NCBI GenBank assembly: GCA_029262995.1
Contig: JAJCYH010000032.1
Location: 62,001-126,000, forward strand
Direction: 5' to 3'
DNA length: 64,000 bases
Source: Saprospiraceae bacterium
GTDB taxonomy: Bacteria > Bacteroidota > Bacteroidia > Chitinophagales > Saprospiraceae
Position 1 is the first letter of the stretch; each line of letters starts with the position of its first letter. The position numbers and the translations under genes are program-made. Positions 45,420-54,103 of the stretch are shown here, piece by piece. Below the pieces are notes generated by a model. The model saw only the letters and a list, made by a program, of their open reading frames with translations. It had not been told where the DNA came from and made no database searches.

Positions 45420-46295
45420 ATGGGTTGGTTTAAAAGATTCAAAGACGGCATACAAACTGCCACAAAAAATAAGAAGGAAGCTCCTGATGGACTATGGTAT
45501 AAGTGTAAGAAATGCAATGAAACCATTACCGTTAAAGAGTTAAGAGAAAATTATTACATCTGTCCTAGATGTGAATATCATACCCGTATTGGCTCTTATG
45601 ACTATTTTGAAATGTTATATGATGGCAAATACGAAATTCTATTTGATGATCTTATTTCAAAAGATATACTAAACTTTAAGGACCTAAAGCCATATAAAGA
45701 ACGATTGGTCAGTGCTCGAAAAAAGACAATGCTCAATGAAGCACTTACTGTAGCATCTGGAAAAATCAATAAAAAACCGTTGGTAATTTCAGCCATGGAC
45801 TTCTCATTCATTGGAGGTTCAATGGGTAGTGTCGTTGGAGAGAAAATTTCAAGATCTATCGATTATTGCATAGAGAACAGATACCCATTAATGATCATTG
45901 CAAAATCAGGTGGTGCACGTATGATGGAATCGGCATTTTCATTAATGCAATTGGCCAAAACCTCTGCCAAACTAAGTGTTCTTGCTAAGCATCATATTCC
46001 TTATTTTTCCTTTTTAACAGATCCAACAACGGGTGGTGTTACAGCCTCTTTTGCTATGTTGGGAGACATTAATTTTTCTGAACCAGGAGCGTTGATTGGC
46101 TTTGCTGGACCCCGCGTAATAAAAGAAACGATCAAGCAAGAATTACCTGAAGGGTTTCAGAGTTCTGAATTTCTATTGGAGCATGGTTTCCTAGACTTTA
46201 TAGTTCCTAGAAACGAATTAAAAGCAAAGCTTACAGATTTATTAGAATTTTTTGATTCTTCAAATGCCCCTATCGAGAAAGCAAAAAAGCTTTAA
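45420..46295 (+). CDS. accD: Acetyl-CoA carboxylase carboxyltransferase subunit beta
   Basis: A 291-residue subunit. A zinc ribbon, C-x2-C-x15-C-x2-C (CKKCNETI to CPRCEYH, about residues 28-50), is followed by a crotonase-fold carboxyltransferase with SGGARMMESAFSLMQLAKTS and TDPTTGGVTASFAMLGD. With AccA, AccB and AccC (not in the window) it makes malonyl-CoA for fatty-acid synthesis. Its end overlaps the converging bshC by 26 nt. Confidence 0.96.
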   Translation: MGWFKRFKDGIQTATKNKKEAPDGLWYKCKKCNETITVKELRENYYICPRCEYHTRIGSYDYFEMLYDGKYEILFDDLISKDILNFKDLKPYKERLVSARKKTMLNEALTVASGKINKKPLVISAMDFSFIGGSMGSVVGEKISRSIDYCIENRYPLMIIAKSGGARMMESAFSLMQLAKTSAKLSVLAKHHIPYFSFLTDPTTGGVTASFAMLGDINFSEPGALIGFAGPRVIKETIKQELPEGFQSSEFLLEHGFLDFIVPRNELKAKLTDLLEFFDSSNAPIEKAKKL

Positions 46296-47862
46296 AGTCT
46301 TTATCAAATACGTCCATAGTAGGAAGCATTTCTGAAAGTAAATCTTTATTGTAAAAACTTAAGAATTCTAAAATATTGCTATGTCTTTCCTGAAGGCCAT
46401 TTGGGAATAATTTTTCTTTCAACTTCTTTATTCTGTTAATTTGAACTTCTTCCTTTTGTTTGACCGATTTGGTAAGCTTGGATTCCAGGTACTGCAAAGA
46501 TTTTTTGGCTTTGACCAATTCCGATTTTGCTGTCTTTACAAGTGTTGGGTCAATAAGTTTGATTTTATGATTGATTTTTTCATAAATCACATCAAAATCT
46601 GATTCATAAGCATTTAAGGAATAATCGGGTTGGTCAGATTGTTCTAAGTATTTATTTATTATATTTATTTCATCACTGAAGAAATCCTTTAATTCTAAGC
46701 CAAGTTGAGTAATCTGATTAAATTGATTTTCAGGAACAAACATTGCAGAGTTTCGTCTGATCAACATTGGAAAATGGATATTGAAGTGCGCAAATTGTGT
46801 TTTTCGCTCCATCCAATAAGCGATTTCTCCACCACCACCTACATATGCTAGATTTGGCAATATAAGTTCTTGAAACAAGGGTCTGGTAACGACATTAGGA
46901 CTAAAGTTTTCAGGATGGTTTTCGATTTCAGATTCAAGCTCCTCTCTAGTAAATTTTTCTTGGCTATCTAATATGTGATAGTACTGATCTTCTAATACGA
47001 TCCTTTTTCTTCCAGCTTTACTGTGATAGAATAAATTGATCTCTCTTGCATGAGCCTGTTTTCCATAGCCTTTTTGCTCTAATTTATTTTGACATTCTTC
47101 AATCAGTTGCTGACTTGGGCTGTTAAAAATTTCTTCTTTGATAATACTTTTGAAACTGGTTTTGAATTCAATTTCATCCATTCTAAGAATAAGTAGTCCA
47201 AATCGATCAAATAGGCTGTGTGTTAATCTGAAACTAAATTCAGCATAATCTTTAGCTTCAGCATAAGCCTTTTTCCAATCTTTTAAAAGTTTTTCAAGCT
47301 TATCGTTTTTGCCTATGATTTCTGCGGTCTGTTCTAACACAGAATCCAGACCATTAAGTGGAAACCTACCTACAGATCCTACGGCTTCAGATTGCCATTC
47401 AATCTTTTTGCCAAATAGATGAAAGTGATTGATCTCATCAAAATCATGATCCTCAGCTCCAATTACAAAAACAGGAATGATTGTTTTATTTGGAAAATCG
47501 TTTTGAAGTTTTTCTGCTAAATTAATAATAGATAAAATCTTGAAACAGTAATACAAAGGACCAGAGAGCAGACTTGGTTGGTGTGCCGTCGTTACCGTGT
47601 AACTGTTTTCTGCTGATATCGAAGCTAAATATCGATTGGTTTTTTCAGAATTTGATAAACCTTTGTATTGTCTTTCAAGTATTTTCCCAAGAAGATTTCT
47701 GTCGGTCTTAAACTCTGATCTTTCTTGTATTAATTTATTAAATTCATGGTATTCAAAAGGAACATTTATGAAGTCGGAAAATTCTTCTGACTTTAAAGTA
47801 TAGTCTTTATCCCTCTTGCTGAATTGAGGAATTTTATCAAAATCAAAGTTTAATACCTGCAT
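46270..47862 (-). CDS. bshC: Bacillithiol synthase BshC
   Basis: A 530-residue protein with the BshC (formerly YllA) layout: TTAHQPSLLSGPLYYCFKI, PVFVIGAEDHDFDEINHFHL, LPNLAYVGGGGEIAYWMER, and a C-terminal coiled coil (about 440-480). It adds cysteine to GlcN-malate in the last step of bacillithiol synthesis. BshA and BshB are not adjacent. It has its own -7 element 20 nt upstream of the ATG. Presence implies that this organism uses bacillithiol as a major low-molecular-weight thiol. Confidence 0.93.
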   Translation of the reverse strand: MQVLNFDFDKIPQFSKRDKDYTLKSEEFSDFINVPFEYHEFNKLIQERSEFKTDRNLLGKILERQYKGLSNSEKTNRYLASISAENSYTVTTAHQPSLLSGPLYYCFKILSIINLAEKLQNDFPNKTIIPVFVIGAEDHDFDEINHFHLFGKKIEWQSEAVGSVGRFPLNGLDSVLEQTAEIIGKNDKLEKLLKDWKKAYAEAKDYAEFSFRLTHSLFDRFGLLILRMDEIEFKTSFKSIIKEEIFNSPSQQLIEECQNKLEQKGYGKQAHAREINLFYHSKAGRKRIVLEDQYYHILDSQEKFTREELESEIENHPENFSPNVVTRPLFQELILPNLAYVGGGGEIAYWMERKTQFAHFNIHFPMLIRRNSAMFVPENQFNQITQLGLELKDFFSDEINIINKYLEQSDQPDYSLNAYESDFDVIYEKINHKIKLIDPTLVKTAKSELVKAKKSLQYLESKLTKSVKQKEEVQINRIKKLKEKLFPNGLQERHSNILEFLSFYNKDLLSEMLPTMDVFDKDFKAFLLSR

Positions 47863-47882
47863 GAAGAAGTTTATTGCGGTGG

Positions 47883-47890
47883 CAAATGTA
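47883..47890 (-). promoter_or_regulatory. Candidate -7 element for bshC
   Basis: TACATTTG on the minus strand, 20 nt upstream of the ATG, with a TTG (47916-47914) 23 nt further upstream. Confidence 0.5.
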
Positions 47891-47958
47891 ATTTATTAAT
47901 AACATTTGAAATGCAATTTTGATTAAAAGGAGAAGGTGCTAATGGACTAAAATTAAAA

Positions 47959-47982
47959 AAGAGCTTGCTAACACAAGCTCTT
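47959..47982 (-). terminator. Orphan minus-strand terminator upstream of bshC
   Basis: AAGAGCTTG (47959-47967) pairs perfectly with CAAGCTCTT (47974-47982) around a 6-nt loop. On the minus strand it is followed by TTTTTTAATTTT, a strong U-tract; on the plus strand no U-tract follows. It lies upstream of the bshC promoter, with no minus-strand gene before it, in the 297-nt gap between bshC and purM. Confidence 0.65.
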
Positions 47983-48159
47983 AACAGGGCAATATTTAAA
48001 AAATCAGTTAATCTTTGGCTTTTATACCATTTATCTTTCGATTCTATACTTGAGACACTAGTTTTTTATTAAACGTTGCCTCCGCATGAAAAAAAAATGA
48101 AAAAAAACATTATTTATGCCATAGAGTTTGAAAATCACGTAAAAACCCATTAAAAATTT

Positions 48160-49335
48160 ATGTCAGATCCGAAAAGATATGAAATGAGAGGTGTTTCTGC
48201 CTCTAAATCTGAAGTACATGCAGCAATTAAGGATTTGGACAAGGGTCTTTTCCCCTTAGCTTTTTGCAAAATACTGCCTGATTTTGCAAGTCACAATAGT
48301 GATTATGTGAATATTATGCATGCAGATACGGCTGGAACTAAAACCAGCTTGGCCTATATATATTGGAAAGAAACAGGCGATATATCCGTTTGGAAGGGGG
48401 TTGCGCAAGACTCGATAGTTATGAACCTGGATGATATGGCCTGTGTAGGCGTTTTTGACGATATTTTACTTTCAAGCACAATTGGAAGAAATAAGAATAT
48501 AATTCCTGGCGGTGTAATTTCAGAAATTATTGGAGCCACCGTTGCGTTTACAAATTTACTTAAGGACCACGGAATCAAAATACACCTTGCAGGTGGAGAA
48601 ACTGCTGATGTAGGTGATATCGTCAGAACAATTGATATTGGATACACAGCTTTTGCGAGAGTATCGAAGAAAGATTTGATTGTTAATGATATAAAAGATG
48701 GAAATTATATTGTGGGATTTGCTTCTTATGGGAAAGCTAGCTATGAGTCCGAATATAATGGTGGGATGGGAAGTAACGGATTGAGTTCTGCTCGTCATGA
48801 TGTTTTTTCAAAGATATATATGGAAAAGTACCAAGACAGTTTTGATCCCAATACACCAGAGGAATACATTTATTGCGGATCTAAAATGCTGACAGATAAG
48901 GTAGATGTGGGAAATGGGGAAATGATTGATTTAGGCAAACTCGTGCTTTCTCCAACAAGAACGTTCTTGCCATTGTTGAAAACAATTATAGAAAAACATA
49001 AGTCAAGCATTTCTGGAATTATTCATAATACAGGAGGTGCACATACCAAGGTGATGAAATTTGCGCCAAGCATGAGAATAATTAAAGATAAGCTTTTGCC
49101 AATACCTCCTTTATTTCAAATCATCCAAGAGGAATCCGGTAGCAGTTATAATGAGATGTTTCAGGTGTTTAATATGGGTACTAGGCTAGAGATATATACT
49201 GACTTTGACTCTGCAAATGACATGATTGAAATTGCTCGCCTGTATAATATAGATGCGCAAATTATCGGAAGGGTAGAGCAATCAGATAAGTCTGAAGTGA
49301 TAATAGAACATGAAGCAAAAACATATAGCTATTAA
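48160..49335 (+). CDS. purM: Phosphoribosylformylglycinamidine cyclo-ligase (Bacteroidota PurM type)
   Basis: A 391-residue AIR-synthase family protein making aminoimidazole ribotide in purine synthesis. Seen: MHADTAGTKTSLAYIYWKETGD (the nucleotide/substrate block), MNLDDMACVGV, HLAGGETADVGDIV and GGMGSNGLSSARH in the C-terminal domain. It is about 45 residues longer than E. coli PurM, as usual in Bacteroidota. purB, another purine gene, lies 1 kb away on the other strand. No promoter match was found. Confidence 0.88.
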   Translation: MSDPKRYEMRGVSASKSEVHAAIKDLDKGLFPLAFCKILPDFASHNSDYVNIMHADTAGTKTSLAYIYWKETGDISVWKGVAQDSIVMNLDDMACVGVFDDILLSSTIGRNKNIIPGGVISEIIGATVAFTNLLKDHGIKIHLAGGETADVGDIVRTIDIGYTAFARVSKKDLIVNDIKDGNYIVGFASYGKASYESEYNGGMGSNGLSSARHDVFSKIYMEKYQDSFDPNTPEEYIYCGSKMLTDKVDVGNGEMIDLGKLVLSPTRTFLPLLKTIIEKHKSSISGIIHNTGGAHTKVMKFAPSMRIIKDKLLPIPPLFQIIQEESGSSYNEMFQVFNMGTRLEIYTDFDSANDMIEIARLYNIDAQIIGRVEQSDKSEVIIEHEAKTYSY

Positions 49336-49340
49336 ATAGA

Positions 49341-49712
49341 TTATTCTTCTTCCGAGTTGAAAAGTTTTCCTACAAAATCTTTGCCCTCTTGGATAACACT
49401 CTTGATTGTATCGGAGTCTTCAAGCATCCTCTCTGAAAAGTCACTTGTCATTTCTTTCCCTTTTTCTATCATCTGATCAACATTCTCTCTAAACTTTTCA
49501 GGTTTTAAATTTTCATCAATGGAATCAACCGTTTTTTGATACAATGTCCCTGCCTTTTCAACAATCTTTCCTGTACCATCTTTAACTTTTAGGATTGAAC
49601 CCGTTATATATTCTTTTTCAATAAGGTCATCAAGAAAATCCATTGAGTCTTCTACCGACTGTTTGGCTTTCTTGCCTGTTTTGTAAATTGATTTCAAAAA
49701 ATTAGCTATCAT
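49341..49712 (-). CDS. Hypothetical amphipathic helical protein
   Basis: A 123-residue charged protein without signal peptide, predicted mostly helical (AKQSVEDSMDFLDDLIEKE, VEKAGTLYQKTVDSIDENLK, VDQMIEKGKEMTSDFSERML). The spacing resembles YtxH-like or apolipoprotein-like helices, but no family is recognised. It lies 11 nt after the SnoaL-like gene on the same strand, so these two and purB may form an operon. Function unknown. Confidence 0.6.
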   Translation of the reverse strand: MIANFLKSIYKTGKKAKQSVEDSMDFLDDLIEKEYITGSILKVKDGTGKIVEKAGTLYQKTVDSIDENLKPEKFRENVDQMIEKGKEMTSDFSERMLEDSDTIKSVIQEGKDFVGKLFNSEEE

Positions 49713-49723
49713 AAGACAGTATT

Positions 49724-50239
49724 TTAATCAGGCAGATAGCGACTTGGTATTGGTGAATCCGATGTCTCATTCTGCCAATAAATATTGACAATCCACCACC
49801 TATTACTATCAAACAATAATTGTATACTATTAATTCCACGAGCAAATGGTTTATCGTCTTTTTCCGAGTGATATGATTCATATGTACTGAAAACCTGAGT
49901 AATGCTTCCATAATTATCAACTACTCGGTGAATTTCTTTCTCAAAAAACCCATTTTCAATCAAATAAGGACCAGCATTCTGTATGTAGTCTTCAACACTC
50001 ATAGATCGACTTTCCATTATGCCTTCACTATTAAGTCTTACAGGTATTAACTTTGCATCCGTTACAAATAGTGACCTCATTAGATCCCAATTACGTTCTT
50101 GTCCTTTTTCTCCTGAAATAACATTGTACAAATGATAAAGCATGCTATCCATTGACTCAACTTTTGTTGATGTTTGTGCTTGGATTGAGTACAGGAATAA
50201 ATTTGAGATCAAAAGCAAAAGTATAATGCAGTACTTCAT
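49724..50239 (-). CDS. Exported NTF2/SnoaL-like protein
   Basis: A 171-residue protein with signal peptide MKYCIILLLLISNLFLYSIQ followed by AQ. The mature part has the NTF2-like pattern: an N-terminal helix, DLMRSLFVTDAKLIPV, then strands ITQVFSTYESYHS and INSIQLLFDSNRWWIVNIYW, as in DUF4440/SnoaL-like domains. Such domains bind small ligands or are inactive enzymes. It lies 10 nt after purB. Confidence 0.7.
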   Translation of the reverse strand: MKYCIILLLLISNLFLYSIQAQTSTKVESMDSMLYHLYNVISGEKGQERNWDLMRSLFVTDAKLIPVRLNSEGIMESRSMSVEDYIQNAGPYLIENGFFEKEIHRVVDNYGSITQVFSTYESYHSEKDDKPFARGINSIQLLFDSNRWWIVNIYWQNETSDSPIPSRYLPD

Positions 50240-50249
50240 AGTTTTTGTT

Positions 50250-51578
50250 TTAAAAGTAACCTATATAGTTATGGGGAGTTATATGCTTTAACTCCTTTTT
50301 TATGCTATCGGGTAGATTAAGGTTATCAATGAACTTATGAATGCTTTCTTTTGTAATGCTTCCTTGACCTCTTGTCAATGATTTTAAAGCTTCATATGGT
50401 TTAGGATAGCATTCTCTTCTTAAGATGTTTTGTATGGCTTCTGCCACCACAGCCCAGTTGTTTTCTAAATCTTGTCTAATCTTATCTTTATTAACCAATA
50501 ATTTACTAAATCCATTGCTTAAAGATTTAAACGCGACGGAAGTGTGTGCAAATGGAACACCTATATTTCTTAGAACGGTACTATCCGTTAGGTCTCTTTG
50601 TAAACGTGAGATTGGAAGTTTTTCTGCAAGATATCCAAAAACAGAATTTGCAATTCCTAAATTACCCTCAGCATTTTCAAAATCAATTGGGTTTACTTTA
50701 TGTGGCATAGCTGAGGACCCTACTTCATTTGCTATTACCTTTTGTTTGAAATAGTCCATACTAACATAAGTCCAGATGTCTCTTGCAAGATCTATTAAAA
50801 TAGTGTTGATTCTCTGAAGATTATTGCAAATGGCACCCAAATCATCATAGTGTGCAATCTGAGTTGTATAACGATGTCTTGACAATCCTAGTGAAGAGAT
50901 AAACCGATCAGCAAAAATTGGCCAATCGGTATTGGGAAAACTCACTTTATGTGCGTTGAAATTTCCTGTTGCTCCTCCAAATTTCGCATTTATAGGTAAG
51001 ATTTTTAACAGTTTTATTTGATTTTCAAGTCTTTCGACAAAAACTAAAAACTCTTTCCCTAAGGTTGTAGGACTTGCTGCCTGACCATGTGTTCTAGCCA
51101 ATAATGGTAAGCCTCTATATTCCTCAGCCAAAGTTTTAATAGTATTTAACAACCCCTCTGCTTCTGGGTAATAAACCTTATCCAAAAATTCCTTGATGGA
51201 TAATGGAACAGCTGTATTATTTATGTCTTGCGAAGTTAATGCAAAATGAACCCATTCTTGAAATTCAGAAAGTCCAAATTCTTCAAGTTTTTCTTTAATA
51301 AAATACTCTACAGCTTTGACGTCATGATTGGTAATGGCTTCAATTGCCTTTATCCTTTGTGCATGCTCTTCCTTAAAGTCGGTCATAATAGAATCTAAGA
51401 GAGATAAACTGTCTTTAAGGCTACCTAGATTTCCTATGTTGTTATCAATAAGTGATTTAAGGTATTCAACTTCAACAATTACTCTATACTTTATCAAAGC
51501 ATATTCTGAGAAGTAATCTTTAAGTTTCAGAGTCTTATTTTGGTATCTTCCATCAATAGGAGAAATGGCTGTTAGCAT
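50250..51578 (-). CDS. purB: Adenylosuccinate lyase
   Basis: A 442-residue fumarase-superfamily enzyme acting twice in purine synthesis (SAICAR and adenylosuccinate cleavage). Seen: SPIDGRYQNKT at the N-terminus, TSQDINNTAVPL, LLARTHGQAASPTTLGKE with the catalytic His, and the signature GSSAMPHKVNPIDFENAEGN carrying the flexible-loop serine. It matches the E. coli-type length. A TATCTTTG element lies 17 nt upstream. Confidence 0.96.
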   Translation of the reverse strand: MLTAISPIDGRYQNKTLKLKDYFSEYALIKYRVIVEVEYLKSLIDNNIGNLGSLKDSLSLLDSIMTDFKEEHAQRIKAIEAITNHDVKAVEYFIKEKLEEFGLSEFQEWVHFALTSQDINNTAVPLSIKEFLDKVYYPEAEGLLNTIKTLAEEYRGLPLLARTHGQAASPTTLGKEFLVFVERLENQIKLLKILPINAKFGGATGNFNAHKVSFPNTDWPIFADRFISSLGLSRHRYTTQIAHYDDLGAICNNLQRINTILIDLARDIWTYVSMDYFKQKVIANEVGSSAMPHKVNPIDFENAEGNLGIANSVFGYLAEKLPISRLQRDLTDSTVLRNIGVPFAHTSVAFKSLSNGFSKLLVNKDKIRQDLENNWAVVAEAIQNILRRECYPKPYEALKSLTRGQGSITKESIHKFIDNLNLPDSIKKELKHITPHNYIGYF

Positions 51579-51595
51579 ACGTTTGTTTTTTTTCG

Positions 51596-51603
51596 CAAAG
51601 ATA
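51596..51603 (-). promoter_or_regulatory. Candidate -7 element for purB
   Basis: TATCTTTG on the minus strand, an exact TAnnTTTG match, 17 nt upstream of the ATG. Confidence 0.5.
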
Positions 51604-51669
51604 AGCTTTTGAATTTTGTTACTATGAGCTTTAGTTTATACATTATGAATATTAAAATCAAATAATAAA

Positions 51670-52131
51670 ATGAATTTCATTTTAGATAATTACGAAAAGT
51701 TGAAAGACACTGAAGGCGGCAAGCAACAGTTTTCTGAATTCATTTGTCAGATAACTCCTTATTTCAGCACAATCAAGCCTATAGTGGTAGAATTAAGGGC
51801 AGGTTATGGTAAGTGGGCTATGAACAAATCAAAGGAAGTAGAAAATCATATTGGGACTATTCATGCTATTGCCATGTGTAATCTTTGTGAAATCACTGCA
51901 GGCCTAACGACGGAGGTTAGTATACCTGAAAACAAACGTTGGATTCCAATTGGAATGAACGTTCAGTATTTAAAAAAGGCTACGACCAAACTTACTGCGG
52001 AGTGTAGAATTGAAGGTGTAGATTGGAATGAAATCGATGTTTTGGATACATGGATTGATGTAAAGGATGCAGATGATAATATTGTTGTATCAGCAAATAT
52101 AAAAATGAAGATTGGGGATAAGAAAGCCTGA
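51670..52131 (+). CDS. Hotdog-fold thioesterase-like protein (DUF4442)
   Basis: A 153-residue soluble protein with hotdog-fold features: a central helix HIGTIHAIAMCNLCEITAGL and strands WIPIGMNVQYLKKATTKLTAECRIEG and IVVSANIKMKIGDKK. Members near PaaI/DUF4442 act on acyl-CoA or acyl-ACP. It is divergent from purB and converges on the lipid A acyltransferase gene. Substrate not deducible. Confidence 0.75.
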   Translation: MNFILDNYEKLKDTEGGKQQFSEFICQITPYFSTIKPIVVELRAGYGKWAMNKSKEVENHIGTIHAIAMCNLCEITAGLTTEVSIPENKRWIPIGMNVQYLKKATTKLTAECRIEGVDWNEIDVLDTWIDVKDADDNIVVSANIKMKIGDKKA

Positions 52132-52144
52132 GTTTTGCGATAAG

Positions 52145-53023
52145 CTAAGAATAATTTAATTCATCTTTAAATCTCTTGTGTGTCCACATCCATTGAGCAG
52201 GGGATTTCAAAATTATATCCTCTAAATGTTGAGCATAACTTTGAAGTGCATCATTTGTAGTATTAGATTTACTTGTTGAGAGTAGTGGTTTTATTTCTAG
52301 TTCATAATTCCCTCTCTTAACCCTTCTTATCTCTACGAAATTGCATTGTGCAGAAATTTGCTCCGCAATAACAAAAGCGCTGTAGTTGAAAGAAATGTTT
52401 CTTCCGAAAAAATTCACTTTAATGGCTTTTTTAATATTTGCAGGGTATTGGTCAATTACAAAAATTACTAATTTAGGCGTTGTCTTATTGATGTTTAAAG
52501 ATTTAAACAATTGCCTTGAATCATTAACCAAGGTAATGTTTTTCCCACTTCTTATCTTCTTGATGTATCTATTAATCAAAGGATGACTAAGGTTCTTGTA
52601 CATAACGATAATATCGTGTTGTATCATTTTTTCAGCGCTATATCCTCCCCATTCCCAATTGCCATAATGCTGTGTAAGAAACACAAGGTTTTCTCCATTA
52701 TTAAAGGACTTGTTTAGTATTTCTGGATTAATCAACTTATGCCTTTCGGCAATTGTATTAACATCACTGCTATAGCCTTTAATGGATTCCAAAAGTATAT
52801 CGGTAAAATTCCTGAAAAACTTATTTTCTATTTCTTCGATTTCACCCTTAGTTATTGTAGGAAAACAAAAAAGTAAATTCTTTCTAATTACCTTGCGGCG
52901 ATATCTTATTACCTTAAATAATAAAAAGGCTAGAAAGTCGGATGTGAAATATAACAGGCTGAATGGAATTAATGAGAATTTAAAGACTATTGCTCTGAAT
53001 GCTAAATAACTTAAAGTTCTCAA
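52145..53023 (-). CDS. Lipid A biosynthesis acyltransferase (LpxL/HtrB family)
   Basis: A 292-residue inner-membrane-associated acyltransferase. An N-terminal hydrophobic stretch precedes the catalytic H-x4-E motif in LTQHYGNWEWGG (about 114-125). VIDQYPA and HKRFKDE near the C-terminus match other conserved blocks. It transfers a secondary acyl chain to lipid A. The family has several paralogues, so a specific LpxL or LpxM label is not justified. It is followed upstream in the minus-strand group by an 89-residue protein. Confidence 0.88.
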   Translation of the reverse strand: MRTLSYLAFRAIVFKFSLIPFSLLYFTSDFLAFLLFKVIRYRRKVIRKNLLFCFPTITKGEIEEIENKFFRNFTDILLESIKGYSSDVNTIAERHKLINPEILNKSFNNGENLVFLTQHYGNWEWGGYSAEKMIQHDIIVMYKNLSHPLINRYIKKIRSGKNITLVNDSRQLFKSLNINKTTPKLVIFVIDQYPANIKKAIKVNFFGRNISFNYSAFVIAEQISAQCNFVEIRRVKRGNYELEIKPLLSTSKSNTTNDALQSYAQHLEDIILKSPAQWMWTHKRFKDELNYS

Positions 53024-53043
53024 TTTGTCTTCCTGTTGAAATA

Positions 53044-53313
53044 TTAAATAATAGTATCAAAATTATAACCGTCTACAATATTGTGGAGTAATTCGGTTTT
53101 GTTCTTGTCCATTGTACTGAATACTTCAATGAGATTATTGTAAAATTGATCGGTAAGCATTTCTTTTAATTGGTTAACATTTTCTACTTGACCATCACGG
53201 AACTTAAACCATTGTTCTAACAAGTTGAGCTCGAATTTCAAACTGTATTTTCCATTCATATGAAATGCAGTTACTTTTATTTCTTTATAGTTCCATTCGT
53301 CAACTATTCTCAT
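53044..53313 (-). CDS. Conserved small hypothetical protein (89 aa)
   Basis: An 89-residue protein with no signal peptide; the N-terminal half is probably beta (IKVTAFHMNGKYSLKFELNL), the C-terminal half helical (VNQLKEMLTDQFYNNLIEVF). It overlaps the preceding DUF2520 gene by 14 nt and lies 20 nt before the acyltransferase gene, so it belongs to this operon. Not recognised as a named family. Confidence 0.65.
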   Translation of the reverse strand: MRIVDEWNYKEIKVTAFHMNGKYSLKFELNLLEQWFKFRDGQVENVNQLKEMLTDQFYNNLIEVFSTMDKNKTELLHNIVDGYNFDTII

Positions 53314-54103
53314 GAGATTCTTTTTTATAATAGGAAATTATACTATCACTTAGGGTTTTGTATACTTTACTTAGGTGAGGATCTTGCTTAATTAATTCAA
53401 GATGATTTTTCATTAACTGAAAATCTGATCTCATCGCAGGACCTGTTTGACTGGTACAAGCTTTTCCATCTTTTATGATCTTAAAACTGGTTTCTATAAT
53501 TGCATTTAAAAATGATGGATCAAGCGCATTTTCAGTTAAAAATCTGTCGCTAAGACAGGCTAGATGGTTGGTAAAATTATTAATCAATACTGCAGAAAGG
53601 TGATATTTTAGTCGATCCACATCACTGCATTCAGTTACTTTATTGCTTAACTTTCTTGCTAATATTCTTAAAGTTCTAGTGGTACAAGCATTATTACCAT
53701 TTACTAGAAAAGGAACATTATCTATTGCCTTGAGCTGTTCTTTTTTAAAACTTTCTAATGGGTAGAAAGAGCCATAATTGTTGGTATAGGCAGATAATAT
53801 ATCAATAGGTATAGCACCTGAGGTATGTGCAAGAATTTGATCTGGAGCTAAAATTGGCATTTGGTCGCAAACAGATGATATCAGGTCATCATTTACCATA
53901 ACTAGATAGATATCAGCTGTTGTGTCAATCTTTTCCAATTGATCGATGCTTTCAGTACCTATTAGGTGAGCAAGTTTATTTGCGTTCAAAAGTGACCTGG
54001 AATAGACTTGAGTGATTTTACAACCAATTGTATTCAAAGCCGGTATCAGGTGACTGGCGACATTCCCCGAACCTATAGCGACAATCTTAATGTTATCAGG
54101 CAT
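53300..54103 (-). CDS. Rossmann-fold DUF2520 protein
   Basis: A 267-residue protein with an N-terminal NAD(P)-like motif (IGSGNVASHLIPAL, about 11-24), then a ProC- or F420-dependent-reductase-like layout: LAHTSGAIPID, GSFYPLESF, and a C-terminal helical dimerisation domain with LINNFTNHLACLSDRFL. This matches Rossmann/DUF2520 proteins, whose substrate is unknown. It overlaps ccmF by 8 nt. Confidence 0.8.
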   Translation of the reverse strand: MPDNIKIVAIGSGNVASHLIPALNTIGCKITQVYSRSLLNANKLAHLIGTESIDQLEKIDTTADIYLVMVNDDLISSVCDQMPILAPDQILAHTSGAIPIDILSAYTNNYGSFYPLESFKKEQLKAIDNVPFLVNGNNACTTRTLRILARKLSNKVTECSDVDRLKYHLSAVLINNFTNHLACLSDRFLTENALDPSFLNAIIETSFKIIKDGKACTSQTGPAMRSDFQLMKNHLELIKQDPHLSKVYKTLSDSIISYYKKESHENS

